This document shows, piece after piece, positions 9,940 to 20,660 of a stretch of 25,524 nucleotides of DNA. The translations under genes were made by a program, and so were the position numbers. The notes beneath the pieces were generated by a model. It saw only the letters and a program-made list of their open reading frames with translations, was not told the origin of the DNA and ran no database searches. The stretch spans positions 1 through 25,524 of the forward strand of contig MNCI01025401.1 of assembly GCA_015680685.1 (NCBI GenBank), in the 5' to 3' direction. Every line of letters begins with the position of its first letter. Position 1 is the stretch's first letter. The stretch is from Gnetum montanum (Eukaryota; Streptophyta; Gnetopsida; Gnetales; Gnetaceae).

Positions 9940-11291
9940 AACTTGGTTTAGTGACATCCTCACCTATCTCTCAACACAAGAATTACCAAAAGAGTGGGAT
10001 CATTAGAAGAAGAAATAGTTTCTTCACAAGGCCAAGCACTTCATGGAAATCAACAGACACCTTTACAAGGTGTGTGCAGATGTCCTGGTTCAAGGGTGTG
10101 TCCCTGATGTGGATACACTGCATGTCCTCCAGGATGCTCATGATAGCCTTTGTGGGGGCCACTATGCTAGATGATGCATGGCCATTAAGATCCTGCTTGC
10201 AAAATATTATTGGCCCATACTCTTTAGAGATGTGCAATGGTTCACGTGCTCCTATGAATGATGTTAGAGAGATGATGGGATGACAACATGAATGGAGGGA
10301 CCCCAATAGTGGATTCAACCATTGGAACCCTTCAAAATTTGGGGCATTGACTTCATGGTTCCCATCACACCCATGTACAATAGGAAGGCATACATCATCG
10401 TCGCTATAGACTACTATACTAAGTGGGCAAAGGTGGCAACCATCATCGACTGTTCCTCAAACAAAGTTGCACGGTTTGTCCAACAATAAATTGTGAACAA
10501 GTTTGGGGTGCCACGTGCACTTATTTTAGATAATAGAACTCATTTCATAGGCACTAATTTTTATAAACTCATGCATCACTTGAGGGTCGAACATAAATTT
10601 ACAACACGTTATCACCCCCAAGCCAATGGGCAAGCCGAAGTCACCAATAGGGAGATTACCAAAATCCTAACTAGGACCATTAGCAAATATAGGAGGGATT
10701 GGAGCACGAAACTTAACGATGCCCTCTGGGCTTATCGCTACATGGAAACTTCCTATAAGCTACTCTCCTTACAAGTTAGTGTACAGGAAACTACCAAAAC
10801 TTCCAGTTTAGGTAGAACTCCAAACACTATCTACCGCTAATGACTTGGGTCTTGACTTATCACTAGCACAATGAGAACGACTCATCAACTTCAATGTGCT
10901 AGATGAGAATCAACTTGTATCCATATCATTAAATGAGATACACAAGGCCTATAATCAAAAACGTCATGATCTTAGGATTCAAAAGGTAACATTTCAATGA
11001 GGAGATAAGGTACTCTACTAGAACCCCACACATGTACCAAAATGTACTAAGTCTCAAACACTGTGGGATGGACCTTATATTGTTTCCAAAACCTTTCCAT
11101 CCAGGGCCTTGCTTATACATAAACCTGAGGATCCCATGAAAACACAGTTAGTTAATACACAACAATTAAAACCCTTCCATGAACTCCAAAAAACTAGTGC
11201 CACTACCCTCTCATCACACAACCAACCCCATTCCAGTTTTTGGATCTCCTCCTCTCAACTTAGTCATGGGGGAGATCACCTTCCATGCTAA
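9940..11291 (+). pseudogene. integrase remnant
   Basis: Inserts the DNA copy into the host genome. The N-terminal HHCC zinc finger is at about 10120-10270 (frame 2): AHDSLCGGH gives the two His. The Cys pair is damaged (first Cys replaced by Tyr) and contains two stops. The DDE core runs about 10340-10840: WGIDFM (Asp 1), DYYTKWAKVA, ALILDNRTHF (Asp 2) and YHPQANGQAEVTNREI (Glu), so all three catalytic residues persist. The C-terminal part (about 11010-11200, now frame 3) has TLWDGPYIV and VNTQQLKPF, like the WDGPF...VNG..LK.Y tail of Tat/Athila integrases. Small indels caused at least two frame changes. The frame ends at 11291. Confidence 0.9.
11261..11275 (+). other. internal polypurine-tract-like motif after pol
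   Basis: TAGTCATGGGGG at 11261-11272 is identical to the 12 bases at 16471-16482 that form the polypurine tract next to the 3' LTR. It lies at the very end of pol. It may be a second plus-strand priming site or a relic of an ancestral 3' end. Confidence 0.4.
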
Positions 11292-11386
11292 CTAATTCTA
11301 CTGCCTCTTCAGTTGTTTTTGCAAGTTTTTGTTTTACACCTTTTTTTTTACAAAATCGTTTGTACGTTTGCCATTCTTTCTTACTT

Positions 11387-11450
11387 TTTCTTTCTTTATT
11401 TATTTATCTATTTATTTGTTTATTTATATATATATATATGTATGTATGTG
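11387..11450. repeat. simple-repeat tract (TTTA)n-(TA)n-(TATG)n
   Basis: Runs of TTTC/TTTA units, then eight or so TA, then TATG units, a compound microsatellite. Confidence 0.85.
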
Positions 11451-11905
11451 ATTATCTTTCAATTTTTTTATACTTTTCATTAATAATCCATCTTATGATC
11501 ACAGGATGTACTAGTGCGGTTGTTTCTCTTTGCGATGGGTTGCATGATATGGTCCACCTATTATATCTATCTCCCACCTTTGCATTGTTGTTCTATGAAG
11601 TCACATTGAACTCTCATTTCATGTAATAGGTGGTGAGTCCACGTCTTCCACCCATCCACCCACTCCATGTTTTTCCTTATTTTGGAAACATGCAATCCCT
11701 TGTACTTAAAAAAAACTTTAATTAATTCATGACTTGCATAGTTTCCAAACTTGAGAAGGATCCAATGGTTTGAATAGGTTGTGACTTCAAGGGGAATGCA
11801 ACATTCTTCATAATTTTCTATTCCCTTGCATGCGAGCATGTGTCCTCATGAACTTCTTACCACTCCATATCCTCTCCTAACTAGAAGTTACATGGCAATT
11901 TGTCC

Positions 11906-12050
11906 TTGCATGGTGTGGTCCTCATGAAAAAAAAAATGTTCGGGATTCAAAGCATAGTCCTTAGCCAAATGCATGCAAAAACACATGGGTCTTTGCATGG
12001 TGTTGTTCCCATAGAAAAAAAACACATGGGAATTCAAAGCATACCCCTTA
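11906..12050 (+). repeat. imperfect direct repeat, about 87-bp period
   Basis: Two units, 11906-11962 and 11993-12050. Both read TTGCATGGTGT, a poly-A run, GGATTCAAAGCATA or GGAATTCAAAGCATA, then CCTTAG or CCCTTAG. Confidence 0.7.
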
Positions 12051-13321
12051 GACCGCCTCTAACGGGCTACAAGCACTAGTTATGGGACTTGCTTTGTCCC
12101 CTCTAACTCAATGCCTTTTTCACTTCCTCTCGCTCACTCATGTTGGAGTGGTGGTTATTTGTGTGAGCATTCTTGTTCCCAAGGGGATGGACTATTCTTT
12201 GTATGTTGATGTGATGTCACTAAACGTGGTTGGTTTTGGGTCTAGACTCAGGATGGATCCTACCGGGTCACTTAATTACACAATTCACAAGGGATTTCAT
12301 GTGACCAACATTAGGAATTCCATCTCACTCCCTCTTCTCTTCATCATTTTCTTCCCATTATTCACCTCACTACCAGTTCTATGTCTTGAATGTCTATCGT
12401 GCTCTGCTAGAACTTCTAATTCTTCGACTAGTTCTCATGGATTTGAATATTAACTCATGATCACCATTAATTAACTACAAGGCCTATAGACTCCTATGTT
12501 GATGATATGCAAGGGCTATTGAGGCTACCGCTTACTATGGGGAGGACACACTTACATATCCTTTGGTTTCATTTGTTAATATCCTATTCCCTTGATATGG
12601 TTGGTCGATCATTTCTATGCTAACCATCACACGGTCCCTCATCTGCAAAGTTCCATACTATGATATTCTCCTAATTTCGACTCTTCTTCTAGTTACAATC
12701 TTCCTACCTCTTTCACTCATACTGTTCTCTAGTCTCTACAACCTCAAATGACCCCCATGTTGTGCTCCAATTCACAACTTTGGACTTTTTCTTTAACAGT
12801 TAACATAGGTTAACATTCACAGCATAACTGCATCAACTAGGCCCCGTATATGCATCCCCCTATGTTTACACAAACTCATTTATGCAGCCCTGTTGACACA
12901 TGGCCAAAATACTATATATACCCCAATTTTGCCTTTGGAATTTGTCCATTTGTTCACAATGCTAGGGGAGTTTTTCCATTTCTCTACGCCAACACTTCTT
13001 TCCAAGCACAAAATGTTTCCACCACGTGTCCTAATCCAACCATTCTTTTAACCCTTTCTTAACTGGAGGTATGCTCTTCATCATGGGGGGTGAGGTCTAT
13101 AATTATTATAATTATCAAAGACTTAACACATCATAGGGGATAGATAAGGAAAAATAAAAACAACAAAACAAATATAAATTACAACTCATTATGTTTTATT
13201 ATTTTTCTAACCCCTTAACTACACTCCGGGGAACCTAATAGGATGCACATGTCATTGTCATAGCTTGGTCAAAATGAGAAGGTGTATGATTGCTATTTTG
13301 AGCAATTTATACACATTTTAA

Positions 13322-13345
13322 TTTATGGTTATGTTGTGACTGTAG
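13322..13345 (+). promoter_or_regulatory. splice-acceptor-like site before the extra ORF
   Basis: TGTTGTGACTGTAG ends one base before the ATG at 13346. It matches 151-174 in the left element. An acceptor here would allow a subgenomic spliced mRNA to translate the extra ORF, as in plant elements with env-like genes. This is inferred. Confidence 0.45.
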
Positions 13346-16336
13346 ATGGCACCCAAACCAAGGCATCCAAGGGGAGAAGGACCATCCCAACCAAGGGACA
13401 AATGATCAAGAACGAGAAGAGGACAAGGCACACAACCTCTAGAGCACATGGAGGGCTCACATGCAACTAGCCCCCTCTATGAAGAATTGGACATGGAATC
13501 TATTCATCAAATTCCTAAAGAGGATGTCCCCAGTGAACAATCATGAAAGGACGAGAATCCAGTGGTAGCGCCACGGCTTGAGGTCACCCTAACCCAGGCC
13601 TGTATTGATGCTATTAAGCTGAGGGAGATGCAACAAATAGTCCTTAAGGAGTTAAACTTCAGATCATTTCTAGAGAATGCACCAGAAGAAGTCAAAACGT
13701 AATGGCAAAATTCTCCTATGTGGCCAATCATCATAGCCAGTGGTGAATGGTACCTAGGAGAAATTTACCTCTTCTAGATGAATCGACAACTGGGGTCTAG
13801 AGTAAGAATCAAAGACATTCATGTCTCTTACTCTATTGAAGAAATTACACAAGCTTTTGGGTTGCCAAAGATTGGAGCTAATGTGGTAGAGATTCCCAAA
13901 CAAGCAAACCTTGATGTAAAAGGGGAGTGGATCAGGTAGTGCTATACGGTAGAATGCAAGGAGTTTGGCATCCTAACCACCATAGAGAGGGTTNAGTAGA
14001 ATGCAAGGAGTTTGGCATCCTAACCACCATAGAGAGGGTTTATTCAAAAATTGTGTCTTACCACTGGAATCCAATAGTAAGACCCAGCAAGATCACTGCC
14101 TTCTCTACTCGTACATGTGCTGCTCTAAGCGGAAAGTTCCCCATCAACCTTCCACAATTTCTTTTCTTGGAGATTAAGAAGAGATTTGCTAAAAATGAAT
14201 GTGGAAGGTGAGCTCTACCCTTTCCCTGCTTAATAAAAAAATTATGAAAATGAGCAGGGATAGCATGATACACCAATGACACACTTCATCACACCCCAAT
14301 TGCCTTGTGGTGGAAGATGATGAAGGACAAGACTCCAACCACGACACAACTTAGGGAAGAGTAGCAACCACCTTCACTACCTATGCAAACAAGGTTGGGC
14401 TCACAGACAATCACAGAACACATACGCAAGATCTAACAATTGCTCTTGAGCCAATAAGAGTAATTAACAGGAACTAGTGGAGGAGAAGACCCTTTAGTCT
14501 ATTGCTCTGTGATGAGCCATCTTGCACAAGTGGCTTGATTGGTGAGTCTACTAGAGAGAGCAGGGCCAATGTTTTCTATCATCCGAATGCAAGTACCTGC
14601 TAGAACTGACCCTAGTGTCCAAGAAGTAATGATGTCCACCCAACAATTATTCCTAAAATTTTAGAAAATGCTACTACTTTTTTGATGCACTTGGAGGATG
14701 GAGAGGGGACAACTATCTTGGTAATGTAACACCAAGGACAAGAAGTTGTGGCTAAAGTGGTTGCTGACACAATTTCTATGGCCCTTAATGCACCTACAAC
14801 ACATGTACCAGATGTACATGGACTTGGAGATGTACAAATGTCTATAGGAACTTCATGTAGTAGAATCAATGTAGCCCAACATGAAGAGTTATTGGACCAA
14901 CTGGTGGGAACCAGGCAACCACTTCTAGATGTCTTTGATCTTCTAGAAAACATTACTGCAACCTAGTCAAAGCTACTCTTAGCAAGGGACAAGTGCCTCA
15001 TCTTGGAGGGGCAACTTGAAGTGGCACAAGCAGATCATCAATGCTTGGTGGTGGAAGTTTCCCAATTAAGGACCCAACTTGCTGATCTAGCTCTTCTCAA
15101 CCGTGAACTTACCAGCGATGAAGCTTTTCAATAGCTTCAAACCAAACTTTAGACAATTGAGGATGAGCAAGAGTTGGCAATCTTTGACAAGTTCATAACA
15201 GATTCCCATGCTTACCATCTAAACAACGACTTGGTAGAGGTTCACCAAGAGAATGTCAGGCTAACCGCAAAAGTTCATCGCCTATGCAATGTTGGTGTTG
15301 AGAATCAACACATGAAAGACTTCATACATCAACAGTAGGAGGAGCTAGCCAAGGTAAACACTGATGTAAGTAGATTGGCAGCTAAAAATCATAATCTATC
15401 TATGGAGGAAGTTTGAGCCTTGTGAAAAAAATTAGCAATTGAAATCGCCACTTGGAAAAATGAGGTCCTTAACTTTGAATGAGTTAAAAATCACTATAGG
15501 GACTAGGTGGGATTGCAAAAAGAAGTAAATGAACAATAGATTCAAGTCACAAAGGCTGAAATGAACCAAGCACTCCAACAACTCTAAGAAGGAGGTGAGG
15601 TATGGAAGCCCATCTTTGATGGCTTGAATGCCTACAACTAGGTTGAGATCTACCTCAAAGAGCTGCAAATTGAAAAAATAATAGAATACGTGAATTTAGC
15701 CAATCCCCGTTATGAAAACTTGGCTACGCTAATAGCTAGAAGGCCATGGTCTGACTTGGAAAAGCAAGTGGCCACCTTGTATTCTTTATATGAGGGCAAG
15801 TTCCAAACACATAAAAAGACAAAACAAAAGTTAGAAATAGCAAAGGCGGAACTCAAAGTTCTCTACACCCATTTTGAAGGACAACCTATGGTTGCAAAGA
15901 ACTTGTTCTGAAGAATGAATGACTACCAGCAGCTATAGAAATCGATCCAAGCAGTCAATATTGAATGAAAACAATTCATTACTTGGTTTGTCAATTTGAA
16001 GGAACTCTTTCCTGCACTTCCATGTCCTTGGGATGTTCCTATTCTGGCACACATTAGTGAAGCTACCTAGATAGTGAACGATCCTAGAAGCAAAGAAGAT
16101 AAAATGAGGGCATTGTTGGACACTTTTCGATTGCCTCTGGAAGTTGCAGCTGCTATAGGAAAACCATCATCAATGCCACAACCACCACATGCACCAGAAG
16201 CTGGTGAAGGCCCATCAAAACCATCGCCACCAGGGACGAAGTCACCTTCTCCAGCAACTTTAGCATTTTTTGACAGGGTGGACAATCCATTACTATCAGG
16301 GTGTTCAATTTTATCCCTGAATACCACAATTTTGTA
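13346..16336 (+). pseudogene. extra ORF after pol: PF20167-like domain plus coiled coil
   Basis: A decayed ORF of about 1,000 codons beginning MAPKPRHPRG at an ATG directly after the acceptor-like site. Residues about 130-330 (13740-14330) carry RVRIKDIHVSYSIEEITQAFGLPKIG, then AFSTRT and FPINLPQFLFLEIKKRF, then FPCLIKKL..AGIA. This resembles the plant putative transposon protein family (Transposase_32, PF20167; V.VRG..V.FS...I...LGLP ... L.T.LC..AGVP). From about 14960 to 15900 it is heptad-rich, for example LILEGQLEVAQADHQ and VSQLRTQLADLALLNREL, a long coiled coil. The end (about 16170-16250) is Pro/Ser/Lys-rich. Frames run 2, then 1 after the N-containing duplication, then 3. Many stops are present. 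Its role is unknown. Confidence 0.72.
13949..14040 (+). repeat. perfect 45-bp duplication around a single N
   Basis: 13949-13993 and 13996-14040 are identical, separated by N and A. The extra 47 bp shifts the frame of the surrounding ORF. Skipping one copy restores it. This is most simply an assembly artefact. Confidence 0.9.
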
Positions 16337-16470
16337 ATTTATTTTTTTCTGTACACCCAGGCACTTGGTATGTCAATAAAGTCAATGTTTTTGTAGATGT
16401 GTTTCATTATGTGTGGTGTAATAACTTCATACCTTCCACATTGTAATAAACTTGATGATGAGTTTCCACA

Positions 16471-16484
16471 TAGTCATGGGGGTA
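16471..16484 (+). other. polypurine tract of the main element
   Basis: TAGTCATGGGGGTA immediately precedes the 3' LTR. The G run primes plus-strand DNA synthesis. The left element has GGGGGTA in the same place (521-527). Confidence 0.75.
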
Positions 16485-17352
16485 TGATGAAGTGTTGAGT
16501 CAATACACCAATTGGGCCACATTAACAGAGCCTCGTTGATGTATCTGTCCATGCATTGACGCGACCTCATTAATGCAAAGTCTATCTGTAGCTATAAATA
16601 TGTGCACACCTGCCACATTTATGGCATCTTTTGGAGTAGTTGTAGCGAAACTCTTTAGTTTGTTCCTATAAGAGTTAGAATATTTTCCAAGTGCCCATAG
16701 CAGGTGTGAGAAAGGTATATGGCTCTTTATTCGAGCGCTAATGTACCTAAGCCCATTGGTGTGACTCGTAATAAAGACGAGCTTTTTGAGCATTCCTTAC
16801 AACATTTGGATTTAATCACATAAGCATTTTAACAGTTTAATATTTCAACACTTTAATAATTTTAGAAGCTTTTATTATTATCACTTTACTATTATTATCC
16901 TTTCATATTTTATGAGAACCATAGGCATGATCATCTCGAATATATATTAAACACTTGGTAACCCAGTGACGCTTAATGTCTGGTAACTTGGTAGTGGTTA
17001 GGATATGCTCAGGATGTGCACAGAAGATGGGATCGGTTGCTTATGCTAGGGAGAGAGTTAAGTGCTAGAGTAGAACAATTATAAATTACACAAATTTTCA
17101 TTCCCTACAATTAAAGAATTAGACCTTAAAATATAAAAAGAAAACCAATAAAAATAATTTTCCTCAATCTCACTTAACCATTGCTTTAGAATATCACAAG
17201 TGAGGTTGGGAAGACAACGACCATTCTAACTAAGGTTTTGCTGGCTACAGTTCAATGTATGCAAGTGCTTGCATTCTACAAAATTTGACCAAGTCGTGCA
17301 TGAACGCCTGTGATTCATATGGTTAGGCATAGGGGTACCTCATTGCTTATCA
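16485..17352 (+). repeat. 3' LTR of the main element
   Basis: This 868-bp LTR pairs with 3958-4918. It begins TGATGAAGTGTT and ends TTATCA, a one-base decay of TCATCA. It lacks the 76-bp tandem copy and has lost part of the remaining unit. It has a short local insertion near 17040 relative to the 5' LTR. Confidence 0.95.
16593..16600 (+). promoter_or_regulatory. TATA box of the 3' LTR
   Basis: TATAAATA, at the position equivalent to 4170 in the 5' LTR. Confidence 0.55.
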
Positions 17353-19000
17353 TCAATATTCACCTTCATTTTTTGTACATTCATAAAATTTTTTAGTTAA
17401 TGTAACAATGGTTTTAACCTTGTCTTCAAATTTGTGAATAGGGTTACATTATCTAAAAAAATTCAATTGAATTCATGATTGATCCACCTTAATGGCATGA
17501 TTGGTAGGTATCCCTTTAACCCACTCTTTTAGTTCATTAATAAAAATATTGAATAATGTTGGTAGAAAGGAATAGTCTTATTTTACTTCCATATTGTTAT
17601 AAAGCTAACGATCTTGCATAGTTTCTTCATTTTTTAATTCAAAAATGATTTTTTATATAAATTTTGAATCATACTAAGTAAACAAAAATTAACTTTAAAT
17701 TTGATTAGTATGCTTTATAATTTTTTTCTCACAACAAAATTAGATGCTTTTTCAAAATTAACAAAGCAAATGAATGTTTTACCTTGTTTGTGCTTTGCTT
17801 GCTCAATACAATATATGACAGTAACAAGATGATCTATTATATCTTAAATTTATTATACTATGCTTTCTTCTAAATCTGCATTTGAAACTATACATGAATT
17901 ATTATTTTTTTCTATTCAAACAACCCAGTTTTTTCTCCAAAATGATATCTAACAATTTTGTAAATAAGTTATTGATCATGATCCATATCTAATTATTTAA
18001 ATATGATTTTCCTCCTTTTAGAAAAAAAGCATAATATATCTACTAATCGTCCATGTCTAAACCATTTTAAGTCATTTATTAAGCATTTTTCAAGTCTCTT
18101 GAATCTAATTCAAAATGGTATTTTAATAAGGCTTCATGTGATCCTTATATAAGGCTTCTTTCTTACATAAATTTTTGATAACTAACATGTTCTTCATCAA
18201 AGCACTTCTTACGTATAAAATTTGTTGCACAATTACATTTTTTGTAGTCTTTAATAAAATGTCTTATAATGAAGCTTTAAATTTTTTCTTATCTTCAACA
18301 AATTTTGTACCTCTTGTTGAGTAGGTTGTGTATCTTTAGTTATAATATGTCTTCTTTTCCTAGCATTGCATATTGCTAGAATACCTTCAATAGAAATATG
18401 TACAAATTGTATTAACTTATCATTAATCTAAAAGTTAATGATTTCCTATATATTTTGAGGGCTGGTTAGTAATAAATCAATACATGAATATCTCCCTTCT
18501 TTTTCCAAAGTAAATCTTAAGCTTGATGGAAATTTTTAAATTCCATTTAAAATGATAAAATTAAGGTCTTGTTCTCATTCTAACATGTGCTTTCCTATTT
18601 GATTTTTTAAGTATCTTTTAATGTTTTTTCCCATCCATTTCTAATTTAACCATAATATTTCATATCTAGCCATTTTTGATTATGTTGCCACTTTAGAATA
18701 TCAATATGCTTAAAACCAATCCTTACATTAAAGTCACCACATATATAGACTTTTCCTTTTAATTTAAATTCTATTGTATGGTCCTAAATATTGAAAAATA
18801 TATTGTTTTGATAAGCTTGACTTTGCCCATCATGTTTTATATCATGACTATAAGTGACAAAAAGTAAGAAATACAAGACATTTTCTTTGGATAATCTTCA
18901 ACCAAATATATTATTTATAATTATAAATATTTTCCACGTTGATTACCTTTTGAAAGTTTTTTATTTTTTTTCTTTTTTTGAAAATATGATAGCGTCTATG
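17353..19000 (-). pseudogene. LINE endonuclease and RT, N-terminal portion
   Basis: Minus-strand LINE polyprotein, continuing at 3957. Reading from high to low coordinates: VYICGDFNVRIG (near 18720-18756) is the GDFN motif of the apurinic-type endonuclease that nicks target DNA. Next is a stretch like KEGRYS and LLTSPQN (near 18450-18500), the usual end of that domain. RT follows at about 17400-17900: IEQAKHKQGK, then CFVNFEKAS (near 17740-17790, the FVDFKKAFD block), then FLLMN and KGIPTNHAIKV. The catalytic FADD box is reduced to FLDN (near 17450), so it is dead. Its family matches plant LINEs distinct from the RTE fragments in this window. The upstream limit is unclear. Confidence 0.82.
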
Positions 19001-20380
19001 CATCATTTTGAAATAAAATTTTCTATCATCAATCAAAGTCATGGTTTTCCCTAGTATTCATCATCTATTTTCACCACAATATCACCTTTTTTTTCCATCA
19101 TTTTCAACACCACCACTACAAATTTTACATTTCTCACTACCATTCACTATCATAAATTGCGATTAATTATAAAATTGCATTACTTGTAGGCTACAAACAT
19201 CTCAAACTTTGTTTCAAGATCATTGGATATCCAAATTAGTTTTTTAAATAATAAACTCTAAATCTAGATTTTTTATGCCTAAACTTCTACTAGATGCACC
19301 TTAACACAAAGTTCAAAGACAAAGATTAAGGCTTAGGTTTCAAATAGATTATAATAAGGAAAAAAAATTGAAGGATCATGGTTCTTATATAAGAAAAGAA
19401 TCATTTATCTAGCATGTTTTTCTATGGGCTCTAAAGAAAACTTCTAATTAGCCATGTGTTGTTCTTCCTCTATAATTTTTTGTTGTTCCATACCTATAAT
19501 CATTATTTGATTTCTAGGATGCACTTATTTGCCCTAAATTTTCTTGGTACTATCTTTTTTTTTTTCTCTTTCTCTTTCCTTGTTATTTCTTTAAAATTCA
19601 CCATTATCTTTTTCATCTTTGTCATGTTTCCTCTTATGTCTCTTTTTTCATTGCTTCCTCTACGACTTTGGAGCTTCTTTCTACAACTAACTTATTCTCT
19701 TTGTAACTTCTTAGTAATTTTCTTTTGTTATTTTTTATGTTCTTTTTTAATTAAAAGTTTTCTTATGTTGAGGAATGATATCTTAGATAAATGATAGAGA
19801 TTAAATGTTATGTCTAGTTTCTTGGATGAATGGATAATAAGTGATAATGATTAACATTATAATGGTAATGAATTTACATTAGCAAATGACATATTTGGAA
19901 CAATGGTGGTGGGTGCACATTGGAATATGAAAGAAAATTCAAGGATGAAACTAATACTAAGTAGTCCTTTATAATAAATCACACAATAAATAATACATAG
20001 TTTATCAAAAAAGAACCTTAAATAATTTAGAAAATTTAATTATCACAATGTATCAAAACCACAAGGACAAAAACATCATAATTATCTTATTTTTGTCACA
20101 ACACAAGACCATATATTAACATATTTAAAAGAATATAGGAAATTATCTAATGAGCATAGTTTCACACCATGTCCTTAAAAAATTACAAACCCATATTCAA
20201 GCAATCACATTAATGTTATATTAACAAGCACAATCAAGTATTATTTATTATGCATTTAGCTTTTCCAAAATTATAGATTATGATAATGTTCCTTCAAATT
20301 AAAGATGAATGATAAGTGGCATTCTTGCAAATCTATTTAGTTTCTTAAACTTTTATAGTATTTGGAATATTGGGAAAACC
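19000..20380. other. unassigned AT-rich region upstream of the LINE
   Basis: No confident coding match. 19450-19760 is strongly pyrimidine-rich on the plus strand, so the minus strand would encode a Lys/Glu-rich stretch. This could be the N-terminal region of the LINE or simply low complexity. The open plus-strand frame at 19456-19794 is a Phe/Leu-rich product of this bias. Beyond 19800 nothing was seen. Confidence 0.45.
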
Positions 20381-20384
20381 TAAT

Positions 20385-20660
20385 TCATCATAGAATGATC
20401 TACATCATCATTGTCATCCTAGAATTATTCAAACTACATGGGGTCAGCTATATAAATTCTTTTTCATCATTCACTTCTATTAAGAACCAAATAAGTATTA
20501 ATACCCAAATCTTGGATGTCTTTCTTTATGTTTGCAAATCATGAATATTTAGGTCTATCTCTTTGTTACTCATCTTCAACTTTTCTAAAGAAACCTCTTC
20601 TAACAAGTGCATTCTCTAGTCTTCTTAGCACAAACCAAACCATGTAAACCATTTGAGGTT
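20385..20660 (-). pseudogene. 3' end of a second RTE-type LINE
   Basis: On the minus strand the C-terminal tail of an RTE-like LINE can be read, with frame changes: LVRRGFFRKVED (near 20570-20620), KKDIQDLGINTYLVLNRS (near 20470-20530) and KRIYIADP (near 20440-20465). The last is the conserved RIHVADP ending. A GATGAT-rich stretch follows, as at many RTE 3' ends. It is homologous to the tail at 1530-1720, so these are two copies of one family. Severely 5'-truncated. Confidence 0.75.

Larger units (their letters stand above)
11292..13345 (+). other. non-coding spacer between pol and the extra ORF
   Basis: T-rich at first, with a simple-repeat run at 11387-11450, then mixed composition. It includes an imperfect 87-bp-period duplication (11906-12050) and a 123-codon open frame at 12082-12453 with no recognised similarity and one hydrophobic stretch. 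No retroelement domain was found. It could act as the intron of a spliced message for the downstream ORF. Confidence 0.5.
3958..17352 (+). mobile_element. 13.4-kb Ty3/gypsy element, Tat/Athila type
   Basis: A full-length but dead LTR retrotransposon: 5' LTR 3958-4918, primer binding site 4920, gag 5221-7600, protease/RT/RNase H/integrase 7681-11291, a non-coding spacer to 13345, an extra ORF 13346-16336, a polypurine tract at 16478 and 3' LTR 16485-17352. The domain order PR-RT-RH-IN makes it Ty3/gypsy. The tRNA-Asp-like primer site, the FMDDFSTYG reverse transcriptase motif, the large size and the additional ORF point to the Tat/Athila branch. Flanks read TCATA on the left and TCAATA on the right, consistent with a short target-site duplication that has since gained or lost one base. 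The element sits inside a LINE in the opposite orientation. Numerous stops and frameshifts show it is inactive. Confidence 0.92.

Noticed and set aside
9983-10318. 111-codon minus-strand open frame
   Set aside because: It is antisense to the integrase zinc-finger region, which is clearly readable on the plus strand.
16500-16793. 97-codon minus-strand open frame
   Set aside because: It lies wholly in the 3' LTR, and the equivalent 5' LTR does not keep it.
19456-19794. 112-codon Phe/Leu-rich plus-strand open frame, membrane-like
   Set aside because: The product follows from the T/C-rich composition. There is no start context or known family.
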